Source of the DNA: Chloroflexi bacterium RBG_13_53_26
Lineage (GTDB): Bacteria; Chloroflexota; Dehalococcoidia; UBA2247; RBG-13-53-26
DNA: 17,732 bases
Assembly: GCA_001795035.1 (NCBI GenBank)
Contig: MGMW01000029.1
Span: 1 to 17,732 of the forward strand
Direction of reading: 5' to 3'
Shown here one piece after another: positions 1-8,482 of this stretch (its first letter is position 1; each line of letters opens with the position of its first letter). The translations under genes and the position numbers were made by a program. Under the pieces are notes generated by a model. That model was given only the letters and a program-made list of their open reading frames with translations. It did not search any database and was not told where the DNA came from.

Positions 1-775
1 CCATATCACGGCGGGGACCGAGGAAAACCACCTGCTTTTCAATGCCTAAGTTGGCCACTTGCTTCCGCAGTTCTTTGTCCAGAGGTCCATCACCGGCGAT
101 AATAAACTTCGCCTCGGGTATTTGTTGCGCAACAATTGATGCAGTCTCTATGAAGTATTTGACGCCTCTGTCCGGGGCTAATCTCGAAGCTGTGCCGACA
201 ATCGGCGTATTCCCATTGACACCCAGTTCATTCAGCATCTCCCTGTTCTTGCTGATATCCTCTGGAATAGGCATATTCAGACAGTTATATATTGTCTTGA
301 TCTTCTGGGGGGAGAGCCCGTGTCTTAGTAGCCTATTCTTTTCAGAATCACAATTGGCAATGACAAAGTCGATCAGATAGTTGAATAGGTGGCCTGCAAC
401 TGCATAACTCAGTCCCTTGATACCTCGGCAAGTCCACACCAGTCTCACACGATTCGCCTTGATGGCCCTCCCGGACAACAGAGACGTGACTATGGGCAGG
501 GCCGATTGGAAATGGACTATCTCTATTCCATTCTCATCAATACAGCGTCTCAACCTGGAGGAGTCCTTGAGTAGCCCCAGTGGATCCCTCTGCATCCCTC
601 CCAGTACTACATGAACTCCCCGATCAGTGAATTCGTCCAACAAAGGATGTGCATTACACATAACACAAACATGATGACCAGCCTGTTTTAGCCCGGTGGC
701 CAGCGACAGAGTGGAAAGCTCCGTGCCACCTATGTTACTTAAAGGAGTTACCAGCAGTATCTTAAATTTCCTCAT
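1..775 (-). CDS. GT4-family glycosyltransferase, 3' end cut by window edge
   Basis: Partial gene. 258 codons are visible without a stop and the C-terminus lies beyond the window's left edge. The product resembles GT-B fold, GT4-type retaining glycosyltransferases that move a sugar from a nucleotide sugar to a growing lipid-linked glycan at the cytoplasmic membrane. Residues 5-20 hold an N-terminal strand followed by the NIGGTEL acceptor-side glycine loop. Residues 193-215 carry the VGTASRLAPDRGVKYF segment that opens the nucleotide-sugar-binding domain, and residues 227-240 carry AGDGPLDKELRKQV, typical of the family. The usual Lys of the 'KG' motif is Arg (DRGV). The EX7E motif would lie outside the window. 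ATG at 775 is only 7 nt after the stop of the upstream polymerase/ligase gene, and GGAAAGG inside the last codons of that gene is the likely ribosome site, so translation is probably coupled. Donor and acceptor cannot be read from sequence. Confidence 0.88.
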   Translation of the reverse strand, partial: MRKFKILLVTPLSNIGGTELSTLSLATGLKQAGHHVCVMCNAHPLLDEFTDRGVHVVLGGMQRDPLGLLKDSSRLRRCIDENGIEIVHFQSALPIVTSLLSGRAIKANRVRLVWTCRGIKGLSYAVAGHLFNYLIDFVIANCDSEKNRLLRHGLSPQKIKTIYNCLNMPIPEDISKNREMLNELGVNGNTPIVGTASRLAPDRGVKYFIETASIVAQQIPEAKFIIAGDGPLDKELRKQVANLGIEKQVVFLGPRRDM

Positions 776-782
776 CCTTCAA

Positions 783-2129
783 TCAACCTTTCCAGGATTC
801 CGGTTTCTCTTTTTCAAGCCGATGTGAATTCATAACACACAATGCAGTAGCGAATAACAGCCACACAACGTAGTTGCGCATGAGCTGACTCGCACTCGTA
901 TTAGCTATCGAGAATGCGACCAGAGAGGCAAACGTAGCCAACGAAATCAACCTTAACAACTGGCTCTTGGAACGACGGGCAATAAGAAGAAGATTCCACA
1001 AAAGACCAAGGAAAAATGCCAGAAACAAAGCGAAAATCAACATGCCGTAGTTTGCCAGAACCTCCAGCCACCAATTGTGAGGATTGATAGTCTCATGCGT
1101 ATAATATGGAGCAGCTTTGGTCATATAGTACTCAAATCCTCCTGCTCCCACTCCTAGAAAATGACTATCCTCCAGGAACTCAAAGCCACACCTTATCAGA
1201 TTCCATCTGTCTACAGTAGCATTTGGGTCTTTCAGAAGAGAGGTGACTTGCTCAGGTACTGATCGCATGAGTTCAACGTAGGTGGGGTTGTTAGCCAATG
1301 AAAGGGACTGACTCGATACCACCAATATGCCCACAACCACCAGTCCTACAACTATGAACTTGAATTTGTCTTTCCATCTTGTCATAAGGAATATGACAAA
1401 CATACTTATAAGGACACCGAGGATACTTGCCCGTGATCCACTCAAAACAATAAAGTAAAGACTCGCCAGGATCGATAATAATCCTGCGACCTTAGCAAAT
1501 AGACTCTTCGAGTATCCTACAAAAATATAAAGAAAGGGGAGGGAAAGACTAAGAAAGACGGCAAAAACGTTGTAATGAAAGAACACAGCGCGAGGGTAAT
1601 GGATGCCAAGCATTTCATACGGTGCAGGCTCACCTAAATGTGTTTTTGTGGCTAGTTCCCACACACCTATGACGACAAAGGCAATGGTAGCCATTACCCA
1701 TAAATGAAAGATATCGCGCACGCCATTCTCAGTACTAAGAAATAACAAGCTAAGAGCCACTAATATAGTGCCGACAATTAGACCTTCAATATGCCTGGCC
1801 GCATTGACTGTGGGCGGGGCCCAAAAGAGGGAAAGAACGGCCCAAAGAACCCATAGGGCGAGAAAAAGTAGATACTTGCCCACCTTGATCTTGACCTCCA
1901 TTTTGCCTAGCCGCAAAAAGAAAGCCAGTGCGAATAGATACAGAAATATGACCAGTACTACTCTGCCAGCAGTAATATTGAAGCCACCCAGCGGAATGGC
2001 AAAAAAGGCAAACCCGCAAAGCAGCATAAAAACCGCCAACAACCACAGTCTTCTCAGCCAAGCGATTTCGTTGATGGCCGGATGTGATTCCATAGTCTCT
2101 TTCATATAGCTGTCAATTATGGTCTGCAT
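783..2129 (-). CDS. Wzy_C-family O-antigen polymerase/ligase-like membrane protein
   Basis: A 448-residue polytopic membrane protein with about ten to twelve hydrophobic segments, the first at about residues 28-48. It matches the O-antigen ligase/polymerase (Wzy_C) family, which joins undecaprenyl-diphosphate-linked repeat units to each other or to an acceptor on the outer face of the membrane. Family marks are SGSRASILG at residues 230-238, then the large extracytoplasmic loop with R308 in DRWN, GVGAGGF at 326-332, and the PHN motif at 350-352 followed by a Gly-containing membrane segment. ATG at 2129 follows the flippase stop by 12 nt, with AAGAG as a weak ribosome site. A second protein of this family lies at the far end of the locus (13585-14865). 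One is probably the polymerase and the other the ligase, but sequence alone does not say which. Confidence 0.88.
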   Translation of the reverse strand: MQTIIDSYMKETMESHPAINEIAWLRRLWLLAVFMLLCGFAFFAIPLGGFNITAGRVVLVIFLYLFALAFFLRLGKMEVKIKVGKYLLFLALWVLWAVLSLFWAPPTVNAARHIEGLIVGTILVALSLLFLSTENGVRDIFHLWVMATIAFVVIGVWELATKTHLGEPAPYEMLGIHYPRAVFFHYNVFAVFLSLSLPFLYIFVGYSKSLFAKVAGLLSILASLYFIVLSGSRASILGVLISMFVIFLMTRWKDKFKFIVVGLVVVGILVVSSQSLSLANNPTYVELMRSVPEQVTSLLKDPNATVDRWNLIRCGFEFLEDSHFLGVGAGGFEYYMTKAAPYYTHETINPHNWWLEVLANYGMLIFALFLAFFLGLLWNLLLIARRSKSQLLRLISLATFASLVAFSIANTSASQLMRNYVVWLLFATALCVMNSHRLEKEKPESWKG

Positions 2130-2141
2130 GGCATCTCTTGC

Positions 2142-3470
2142 TCATAAGATACGCTTAGATAACTGGGCTCGAACCAAGCCAGTTGCTCTCGAAAGCAGGT
2201 GGCCATAAGCACCCAAATCTTGAGACTTAATTACGACCGTATCGAATACCCTGCCTCTCGATATCCTCACGAAGGCAAGGAGTGTTACTACAGTGATCAC
2301 GGTATATGAAATGGTTGAAGCCAAAGCTGCGCCACTTATCCCCATCTTAGGAATCAGAAGCAGATTCAGAGGTATGTTCACCACCAACGAGATACCCGAG
2401 GCAATAGTGTTGATAAAGGGTTTTCCCCGCCCATTTAGCTCATTGCCGAGTACCTTAGAAATACTCAAGGCTGCAATACCGGGTAGTAGAATCCACATGG
2501 GTTCCAGTGCCGGCAGAAATGAAGAGCCAAAAAACAGCGTGATAATGTATCTGCCGAAGACAAAAAGAGCCAGCCCGGCTAGGACAGTGACAAAAAAGGT
2601 ATTGCGGCATATTATCGGCGTCATTCTATTTGACTCTTCGGTCGTTAGTCTCGGCGTCCGGGCAAAGACTACCGTGCCCACTGCAGCAGGGAAATACCAC
2701 AGAGTCTCCACTATAGCAACAGCAACCGAATAATAACCCACAGAGGTCGCGTTCAGGAGGATGGCTATCAAAAGCATATCCAGGCGATAATTCAGAAACA
2801 GTGTGACATTGCTCAGATAACCTTTGACTCCGAATTTGACCGAGTCCTTGAATAATCTTGGATGGAAAACGCAGGTTATCCTGGTTACCTTGTGTACCAA
2901 CAGCATAGAAACGACAGCAGCCATCGCGACAGCACCTGTATAGGCCAATACGGCATGAAATACCCCCCCGTGAAGGATCCATACAAGCAGAACCACAAGC
3001 GCCAGAAGTGTGCTACCCTGCGTTAGTTCTACTAAGTTGTAACCTTTGATGCGATTCTGTCCTAACAGGATAAAGCTGAAATATATCTTCAATAGACCGA
3101 GCGGTAGTATCAAGGCAGCCAGGAATACATAAGATGATCCAACATCTCCTAGAAACGACGGACGACAAATGAAGAAGTATGCCAAGAAGGCAAGGGCTAA
3201 TGAGGTCCCCAGCACCAGCGCTGAGATAAGTGAGTTAGATACGATCTCAGGCCACTCATACTTCTTCTTGCCACCGAAGTAGGTATTAGCTATGCCTATG
3301 CCCAAGTTCCCTACAAGCACAAGAATGCTTGGAATCAGTACAACGAGCGAATATACCCCCTTGCCCGAAGGCCCCAACATCCTGGCAATGATGATGACAG
3401 TGGCTGCCACGAAGATAACTGCCATTATTTGAGCTGAGAAGGTGATCAGCGTGTCCTTTGCGAATCTCAA
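2142..3470 (-). CDS. Wzx-like polysaccharide flippase (MVF/MATE-like, RfbX type)
   Basis: A 442-residue protein made almost entirely of hydrophobic helices, about twelve to fourteen. It begins with the typical family pattern: a short polar start, a helix ending in ARMLGPSGKGVYSLVV (residues 29-44), and then a loop with NLGIGIANTYF. It probably flips undecaprenyl-diphosphate-linked repeat units across the cytoplasmic membrane. LNGRGKPFINTIASG near residue 350 and the following IPKMGISGAALASTISY are typical of the second half of this family. The start codon is TTG at 3470, overlapping the methyltransferase stop as TTGA. AGGAG lies 8 nt upstream, and no ATG fits without losing the first helix. 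The position between methyltransferase and Wzy_C gene suits a Wzx/Wzy pathway. The glycan it carries cannot be read from sequence. Confidence 0.9.
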   Translation of the reverse strand: MRFAKDTLITFSAQIMAVIFVAATVIIIARMLGPSGKGVYSLVVLIPSILVLVGNLGIGIANTYFGGKKKYEWPEIVSNSLISALVLGTSLALAFLAYFFICRPSFLGDVGSSYVFLAALILPLGLLKIYFSFILLGQNRIKGYNLVELTQGSTLLALVVLLVWILHGGVFHAVLAYTGAVAMAAVVSMLLVHKVTRITCVFHPRLFKDSVKFGVKGYLSNVTLFLNYRLDMLLIAILLNATSVGYYSVAVAIVETLWYFPAAVGTVVFARTPRLTTEESNRMTPIICRNTFFVTVLAGLALFVFGRYIITLFFGSSFLPALEPMWILLPGIAALSISKVLGNELNGRGKPFINTIASGISLVVNIPLNLLLIPKMGISGAALASTISYTVITVVTLLAFVRISRGRVFDTVVIKSQDLGAYGHLLSRATGLVRAQLSKRIL

Positions 3471-4300
3471 TATCTCGCTCCTGCCTTGTTACCGATTCCA
3501 TAAAGGTCGATGCAGTCTCTTGTACATGTTGAATCTATCCTGAAATCACTGAGGGAAAACTTGCGCACAAAAATTTCTTGAGGCATTTGTTCATGACTGG
3601 CATAGCGTCTCAACAGACGTTGTGCCACCCTCCTCAACCTAATGAGCATGGAAGAGGAAGCGATGAAGCCCATTATTCGATAAATGGGATACATAACATA
3701 GACCCTAAGAAGAGTCTGTTTTCGCCAACCGTATTCAATAGCCACAATGTCTTCGGAACCACATAAGCCGGAGATCTTGACTTGACCAAAAACACGCTCG
3801 AGCAGGTTTTCCAAATTGCTATCATCGTATTCCCTCTTGTGCTCAGGGTTCCACGGCTTCTGAAGGGGTAGCAGCCTTTTCCTTCGATTCGGCGTTGAAA
3901 CTAGAACTACGCCCCCTCTTCTCAGTACCCTTCTTATCTCAGAAAAGTAATCTAAGACATTTCGGGGTTCGATATGCTCCATCACCTGAAAAGACAGTAC
4001 CACGTCGAAAGTGTTATCTTTGAAAGGAAGCTCAATCCCGTCTGCCCGCAGGAAGGTTATTCCGTCCCTCCCGTATTTGTCTTGACAATGTGAAATATGC
4101 TCCCCGCTAATGTCAACGGCTGTCACACAGGAAGCGAATTCTGCCAAATAGTCAGTACCATATCCCATGCCACAACCGATCTCCAATACTCTTCTGCCGA
4201 CTATGAATTCTCTGGCAAACAGCACATATGCCGCCCAATGTGTCAGGAACTCCACATACTGCTCTGCCGATTCCCACCTCTCTCGTAGCATCACAGCCAT
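3467..4300 (-). CDS. class I SAM-dependent methyltransferase
   Basis: A 277-residue cytoplasmic protein of the class I Rossmann methyltransferase fold (Methyltransf_11/25 type). Motif I VLEIGCGMGYG lies at residues 38-48, the acidic residue after beta-2 is in VTAVDIS at 59-65, motif II FDVVLSFQVMEHIEP is at 98-112, and the post-motif strand GGVVLVSTPNRR is at 129-140. About 130 further residues are rich in basic and hydrophobic residues and may recognise the substrate or touch the membrane. In this locus it most likely methylates a sugar or the glycan end, which can terminate chains, but the acceptor is unknown. ATG at 4300 is 11 nt after the upstream glycosyltransferase stop. A second in-frame ATG at 4291 is possible, and the ribosome site is weak for either. 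Its stop overlaps the flippase start. Confidence 0.87.
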   Translation of the reverse strand: MAVMLRERWESAEQYVEFLTHWAAYVLFAREFIVGRRVLEIGCGMGYGTDYLAEFASCVTAVDISGEHISHCQDKYGRDGITFLRADGIELPFKDNTFDVVLSFQVMEHIEPRNVLDYFSEIRRVLRRGGVVLVSTPNRRKRLLPLQKPWNPEHKREYDDSNLENLLERVFGQVKISGLCGSEDIVAIEYGWRKQTLLRVYVMYPIYRIMGFIASSSMLIRLRRVAQRLLRRYASHEQMPQEIFVRKFSLSDFRIDSTCTRDCIDLYGIGNKAGARY

Positions 4301-4311
4301 GTGTCTTATCT

Positions 4312-5379
4312 CTAGCGCTCCCTGAGATGTACCAAAAGGTCTGACTTCTTCGAGGGAATTGTGCCGTTTTTCCTTAAATCAATTGTTTCCCTAATTTCAT
4401 TCGCAAATTCACCTCTGTTCACCTCAACTGAAAACATCACTTTGACTCTTCCCCTTGCTGCCTTACCTTTGTCAGATCTCAATGCCCTCCCAATTACCTC
4501 TGCTGTTGCCTTCGCATCGCCGTAGGGGGCATAGAACCCAACATCCCCGGCTACCTCTGGCAATGCCCCCCTATCGACAACAACAGGAATACACTCACAC
4601 GACATCGCCTCGATTAAACACACACCAAAGGATTCGTAATAAGAGAGCTGGCAATATACCCTGGCCTTTTGATACCACCTGAGTAAGTCCTTGTCGTCGC
4701 CGAACACAACATTCTGGGGTGCTATCGACTTGAGATACTCTGCAGAGTCGTCATCCTGCCTGCCCAACAACACAAACTTTGTTTGTGGCAAATACTCAGC
4801 CGCTTTGATGAAAGTTTCAAATCCCTTCCGCCTGATATTGGATTTATGCATAATGCCAACCGTTAGCACCACATTGTCCTTCTCACCATCAGGCTTGAAA
4901 TAATCGCAATCAATGGCATTGCAGCCATACACTACCCGGATATCCTTGGAACCAACAAATTCCATGGTCTCGCTTCGCGTAAATTCAGAAACCGCCAGAA
5001 TCCTGTCAGCATGCTCCAATATCTGCTTTACCAGCCAAGCCTTTCGTGGTTTCAGCATGACTCCGTATTCTATCTCTGGCACTTTGGCTACTTCATATCC
5101 GGCAACAATCACAATAGATTTTTTCCGCAGTATCTTGCAGAAAAAGACTGCCCAAAAAGCATGCATGGTAGCAAAGTGCGAGAGGGTCACATCGGACCAT
5201 AAAGCCCCAGTAAAGACTTTCCATATGTCCACCACTTGGTCTACAGTGCTTCTGTTTCTAAACCGTACCAGCTTCACACGGAAATCGTTCTTGAGCATGT
5301 CCGCATTTCTGACAATGGTCACGGTGGTCTCTGGTCCAACGATTAAGAGCCTTCTTTTCCTCACTTCCTTCTCCCTCAC
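4312..5379 (-). CDS. GT4-family glycosyltransferase
   Basis: About 355 residues, GT-B fold. The C-terminal half is clearly GT4-type: strand VLTVGIMHKS at residues 171-180, the basic NIRRKGFE at 181-188 (donor phosphate contact), VLLGRQ at 203-208, and the EX7E motif with E249 and E257 in YYESFGVCLIEAMSCECIPVV. The N-terminal half has LLIVGPETTVT at 11-21. It presumably adds one sugar of the repeat unit from a nucleotide sugar, and a GDP-heptose donor is possible from context only. The start is uncertain. GTG at 5379 lies 4 nt after the upstream stop. A second in-frame GTG at 5364 has a stronger purine-rich ribosome site (GGGAGAAGGAA) just ahead and would shorten the protein by five residues. 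Confidence 0.88.
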   Translation of the reverse strand: MREKEVRKRRLLIVGPETTVTIVRNADMLKNDFRVKLVRFRNRSTVDQVVDIWKVFTGALWSDVTLSHFATMHAFWAVFFCKILRKKSIVIVAGYEVAKVPEIEYGVMLKPRKAWLVKQILEHADRILAVSEFTRSETMEFVGSKDIRVVYGCNAIDCDYFKPDGEKDNVVLTVGIMHKSNIRRKGFETFIKAAEYLPQTKFVLLGRQDDDSAEYLKSIAPQNVVFGDDKDLLRWYQKARVYCQLSYYESFGVCLIEAMSCECIPVVVDRGALPEVAGDVGFYAPYGDAKATAEVIGRALRSDKGKAARGRVKVMFSVEVNRGEFANEIRETIDLRKNGTIPSKKSDLLVHLRER

Positions 5380-5383
5380 GTCT

Positions 5384-6151
5384 TCAGGAATAGGATCGAA
5401 TAGTCACATCATGACCAGTTGTACCAAGCTCTTTTTCACTTATCTTACCCAGTTTCATATCTCCATCTGCCTGCCGTAAGCATCGCCATGTTCCAATATC
5501 AATTAGATACTCTTCAGTGCTAAGGACATGGCCATAAACAGGTATACCTGACTCCAGTAGTCGAGGGAATACATCACCCCCAAAATCGTAGTAGGTGCCA
5601 TCAGGAATATAATCGAGTATCTCCTTTTCCAGAACATAGATGCCGCCATTCACCAGACATCCTCTCTCAGCTACCAGTGGCTTTTCCACAAAGTCAATGA
5701 CTTGTCCTTGCTGGTTCAAATGAAGCACCCCTGATTCCTCAGGATGGGGATTGGTGTGGACAGCTATAGTCGCAAGTGCACCCTTCAACTCGTGGAACTC
5801 TATCATTTTCTTAAGGTTAAAGTTGGTTAAGATATCTCCATACACCACAACAAAGGTCTGGCCAAGGAAGTTACCCATTTTCTTGACCCCACCTGCGGTG
5901 CCAAGCAGTACTTCCTCTGGCGAATAGGTAATCTGCAAGCCGAAACTCGACCCATCTCCACAAGAATCTACGATCTTCTCGCCTAGGTGATGGAGGTTGA
6001 TCGCCACTGAGCCGATTCCATATTGCCTAAGCCATCGCAAGGTAAATTGAATCAAGGGAAGCCCTGCCAGTGGTATCAGGGCCTTGGGTAGCTGGTTGGT
6101 AAGTGGTCTCAGCCTGGTTCCCTCACCAGCGGCTAGAATCATAGCCTTCAT
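5384..6151 (-). CDS. hddC: sugar-1-phosphate nucleotidyltransferase, likely heptose-1-phosphate guanylyltransferase (HddC-like)
   Basis: A 255-residue NTP_transferase-fold enzyme. The pyrophosphorylase signature AGEGTRLRPLTNQLPKALIP spans residues 8-27, with the catalytic Arg and Lys. VVYGDILTNF at residues 116-125 holds the metal-binding Asp. VEKP and VNGGIYVLEK follow near residues 162-181, and a late YLIDIGTW binds the sugar phosphate. It lacks a C-terminal left-handed beta-helix, as short HddC and MurU-type enzymes do. The heptose genes hddA, gmhA and gmhB sit just upstream, so the best reading is GTP plus D-glycero-alpha-D-manno-heptose 1-phosphate giving GDP-heptose. A mannose-1-phosphate or MurNAc-1-phosphate transferase cannot be excluded from motifs. 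The ATG at 6151 overlaps the galE stop as ATGA. Confidence 0.82.
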   Translation of the reverse strand: MKAMILAAGEGTRLRPLTNQLPKALIPLAGLPLIQFTLRWLRQYGIGSVAINLHHLGEKIVDSCGDGSSFGLQITYSPEEVLLGTAGGVKKMGNFLGQTFVVVYGDILTNFNLKKMIEFHELKGALATIAVHTNPHPEESGVLHLNQQGQVIDFVEKPLVAERGCLVNGGIYVLEKEILDYIPDGTYYDFGGDVFPRLLESGIPVYGHVLSTEEYLIDIGTWRCLRQADGDMKLGKISEKELGTTGHDVTIRSYS

Positions 6152-7131
6152 TTGCCGTCATACCCGTGGGGATGTTTCATTTGCCATTCCCAGGCACTTT
6201 CAAGCATGGTTTCCAGACGAGGGTACTGGGGTTGCCATCCAAGTTCTGAGTTAATCAGCTTTGAGCTGGCCACCAATACCGCCGGCTCACCTGGTCGTCG
6301 GGGGTGAGCTACCGCCGGTATCTTTGCTCCGGTGATTTCCCTTGCCTTCTCAATCACCTCAACCACCGAATAGCCTTCACCATTCCCCAAGTTATAGACC
6401 TTACCACTGATACCATCGATGTGCTTTAGCACCAAAAGATGTGCTCTAGCGAGATCCAGTATATGAATGTAGTCCCGGATACCACTACCATCCTTGGTTG
6501 GGTAATCGGTGCCAAATATGGGCAGGTAGTCCTTCTGATTCAGGGCAACCTTAAGAATGTTAGGGAAAAGCGCGGTAGTAGGGGTGTGATCTTCACCATA
6601 GCGTTCGCTGGCACCAGCAACATTGAAATACCGCAGTGCAACAAACCTCAGCCCATAGGCATACTCGTACCAATGTAGAATCCTCTCAAATATGAGCTTC
6701 GACTCGCCATAAGCGTTCATGGGTATCTCAGAATCGTTTTCGGAAACATGCATTGCCTCAGGTTCCCCGTAGACCGCTGCAGTGGAAGAAAAGACCATTT
6801 TCCTGACGTTATGCTTTAGCATTGTATTCAAGAGGTTTATGCCATTCACTACGTTATTCTGGAAGTATTGCTTAGGATCAGTCATAGAGAATTCAATAAC
6901 AGTAGTGGCAGCGAAATGCATCACTGCTTCTATTTGGTGACTACGGAACACCCTATCCATGGCCTTTTTATTGCCTACATCAGCCTGGACAAAGATTGCC
7001 TCAGGAGCAACAGCTTCACGATGACCATGTGTCAAGTTATCCACGGCAATGACAAGGTTTCCTTCCTTTATTAACTCCTCGCTTACCACACTCCCTATAT
7101 AGCCGGCAGCACCGGTCACCAGAATATTCAT
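6148..7131 (-). CDS. galE: UDP-glucose 4-epimerase
   Basis: A 327-residue extended short-chain dehydrogenase that interconverts UDP-glucose and UDP-galactose (or the N-acetyl forms) using tightly bound NAD. The Rossmann motif GAAGYIG is at residues 7-13, the acidic VDNL follows at 30-33, catalytic Ser/Thr are in FSSTAAVYG at 114-122, and the YxxxK pair is Y141 and K145 in NAYGESK. DYPTKDGSGIRDYIHILDLA and the late YNLGNGEGYSV are GalE hallmarks. Length is normal. ATG at 7131 has a G-rich stretch (GGGGGGTG) about 10 nt upstream. It sits 57 nt after the transaldolase stop and overlaps hddC by 4 nt. It feeds the same glycan locus with UDP-galactose, but a 4-epimerase acting on another UDP-sugar is possible. 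Confidence 0.92.
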   Translation of the reverse strand: MNILVTGAAGYIGSVVSEELIKEGNLVIAVDNLTHGHREAVAPEAIFVQADVGNKKAMDRVFRSHQIEAVMHFAATTVIEFSMTDPKQYFQNNVVNGINLLNTMLKHNVRKMVFSSTAAVYGEPEAMHVSENDSEIPMNAYGESKLIFERILHWYEYAYGLRFVALRYFNVAGASERYGEDHTPTTALFPNILKVALNQKDYLPIFGTDYPTKDGSGIRDYIHILDLARAHLLVLKHIDGISGKVYNLGNGEGYSVVEVIEKAREITGAKIPAVAHPRRPGEPAVLVASSKLINSELGWQPQYPRLETMLESAWEWQMKHPHGYDGK

Positions 7132-7188
7132 CTCTTAGAACACCCCCCTACTGAAATCCTATCTTCTCGCATACCGGTTTTTGACTAT

Positions 7189-7893
7189 TCAAGTGCGTCC
7201 AACCATTACCGGTTCTGCCATCTTGTCCATCTTCTCCAGAGCTTTCTTGGCATCGTCAACGAACTGCCTGACAGTCTCGCGAGAGTATTTGTGGTCTGTC
7301 ATTTTGGCAAGAAATTGAGGGGGAATAGTAATGACATGGGCTCCAGCTAAGGCTGCCTCTTGGATATTGATGACCTCTCTGATACTACCTACAATAATCT
7401 TGCTTTTGTATCTCCAGTTCTCAAGCCACCATACAGCTAACTTAACGAGTCGAGGAGCATCACCACCCTCATCGGCTACCCTTCCAGTGAAGATGCTGAT
7501 GTAGGTAGCACCTGATTTAGCTGCCAGCATCACATGCCCTAGAGATAGAGCCACCGTAGCGTTGACCCTTATCCCCTCACTAGTCAATGCTCTTACTACA
7601 CCGAAGCAAGGTACCCCATCCTGATTTATCACCGGAATCTTGACTACGATATTGGGTGACCATCCCGCAAACTCCCGTGCTTGTGCCATCATCTCATCAA
7701 GACTGTTGGTGGTAACCTCAACACTCACTGGTCGTGGCTCGACCAAAGAAGCAATTGTCTGTGCTCCCTTCTTCAAGTTAAACACTCTGTCCTTCAACAT
7801 GATAGAAGGGTTAGTAGTCACACCATCTATCACTCCCTGGTCAAGCCATCTCTTGATTTCAGCAAGATCCGCAGAATCAATGAATATTTCCAT
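7189..7893 (-). CDS. tal: small transaldolase (TalC/FSA family)
   Basis: A 234-residue single-domain TIM-barrel aldolase, too short for classical TalB (about 315). MEIFIDSADL opens the barrel, GVTTNPSI lies at residues 24-31, and the Schiff-base lysine is K85 in NIVVKIPV, the same position as Lys85 of E. coli fructose-6-phosphate aldolase. NATVALSLGH is at 111-120. At the place where that aldolase has Tyr131, this protein has Phe135 (YISIFTGRV), as true transaldolases do. I therefore infer transaldolase activity: fructose 6-phosphate plus erythrose 4-phosphate giving sedoheptulose 7-phosphate, the substrate of GmhA two genes upstream. The ATG at 7893 overlaps gmhB by 17 nt and has a strong GGAGGG site 6 nt ahead. 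Confidence 0.9.
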   Translation of the reverse strand: MEIFIDSADLAEIKRWLDQGVIDGVTTNPSIMLKDRVFNLKKGAQTIASLVEPRPVSVEVTTNSLDEMMAQAREFAGWSPNIVVKIPVINQDGVPCFGVVRALTSEGIRVNATVALSLGHVMLAAKSGATYISIFTGRVADEGGDAPRLVKLAVWWLENWRYKSKIIVGSIREVINIQEAALAGAHVITIPPQFLAKMTDHKYSRETVRQFVDDAKKALEKMDKMAEPVMVGRT

Positions 7894-8482
7894 GTTGACC
7901 CTCCCAATTCAGAATTGTGTGAACCGCCTGAAGCAAACCGTCTACGATCGCATCTGGTCTGCTATTATCCTCATCCATCAAATGACAAAGCTCACATTTC
8001 TTTTTGCCAATAAGAATCGTGCGGCAGCCACTAACTTCGCCGGCTTTGACATCTGTCAGATTATCGCCAACCACAAATGAACTGGCTAAATCCAAATCAA
8101 AATCCTTCGCTGCCTGCAGCAGCATACCGGGCTTGGGCTTGCGGCAGGAGCAAGAAACACGGTATCTCGGGTTCTGCCCCTCCGGGTGGTGATAACAATA
8201 GTAGACCCTATCTAGAGAAGCCTCGTGAGGCTTCAATTCTTGTTTCATCTTCTCATCAATCTCAGCAAGCGTCTCTTCAGTGAAATGGTTCTTGGCAATG
8301 CCTGGTTGATTGGACACAACTATGACCTTCAAGCCACTCTGATTCAAAAGCCGGATCGCCTCACCCACCTTGGGAAGCAACCTGAACTGCCCCGGAGTGA
8401 AAGGCGAGTCGATAACACCACTGTCTTGGTGGTACACGAGTTCATTAATGACACCATCTCTATCAAGGAATACTGCTTTCAT
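7877..8482 (-). CDS. gmhB: D-glycero-D-manno-heptose 1,7-bisphosphate 7-phosphatase
   Basis: A 201-residue HAD-superfamily (HisB-N/GmhB) phosphatase that removes the 7-phosphate from heptose 1,7-bisphosphate. Nucleophile Asp7 and acid/base Asp9 are in VFLDRDGVIN, motif II is SNQPGIAK at residues 57-64, the zinc loop is CYHHP (C96, H98) with CSCRKPKPG (C111, C113), and motif IV is VVGDNLTD with D140. These match E. coli GmhB spacing closely. I start it at ATG 8482, which overlaps the gmhA stop as ATGA and has the purine run GAGAGAG upstream. An in-frame ATG at 8509 would add nine residues but has no ribosome site. A further Cys-x2-Cys-His (C163, C166) lies near the C-terminus. Anomer preference (alpha for GDP, beta for ADP routes) is inferred from the neighbouring hddA. 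Confidence 0.92.
   Translation of the reverse strand: MKAVFLDRDGVINELVYHQDSGVIDSPFTPGQFRLLPKVGEAIRLLNQSGLKVIVVSNQPGIAKNHFTEETLAEIDEKMKQELKPHEASLDRVYYCYHHPEGQNPRYRVSCSCRKPKPGMLLQAAKDFDLDLASSFVVGDNLTDVKAGEVSGCRTILIGKKKCELCHLMDEDNSRPDAIVDGLLQAVHTILNWEGQHGNIH

Noticed and set aside
4913..5479. Long open frame on the plus strand, 188 codons, across the GT4 and hddC genes
   Set aside because: It lies antisense to two genes with clear motifs, its translation shows no recognisable family pattern, and it bridges the junction of two real genes.
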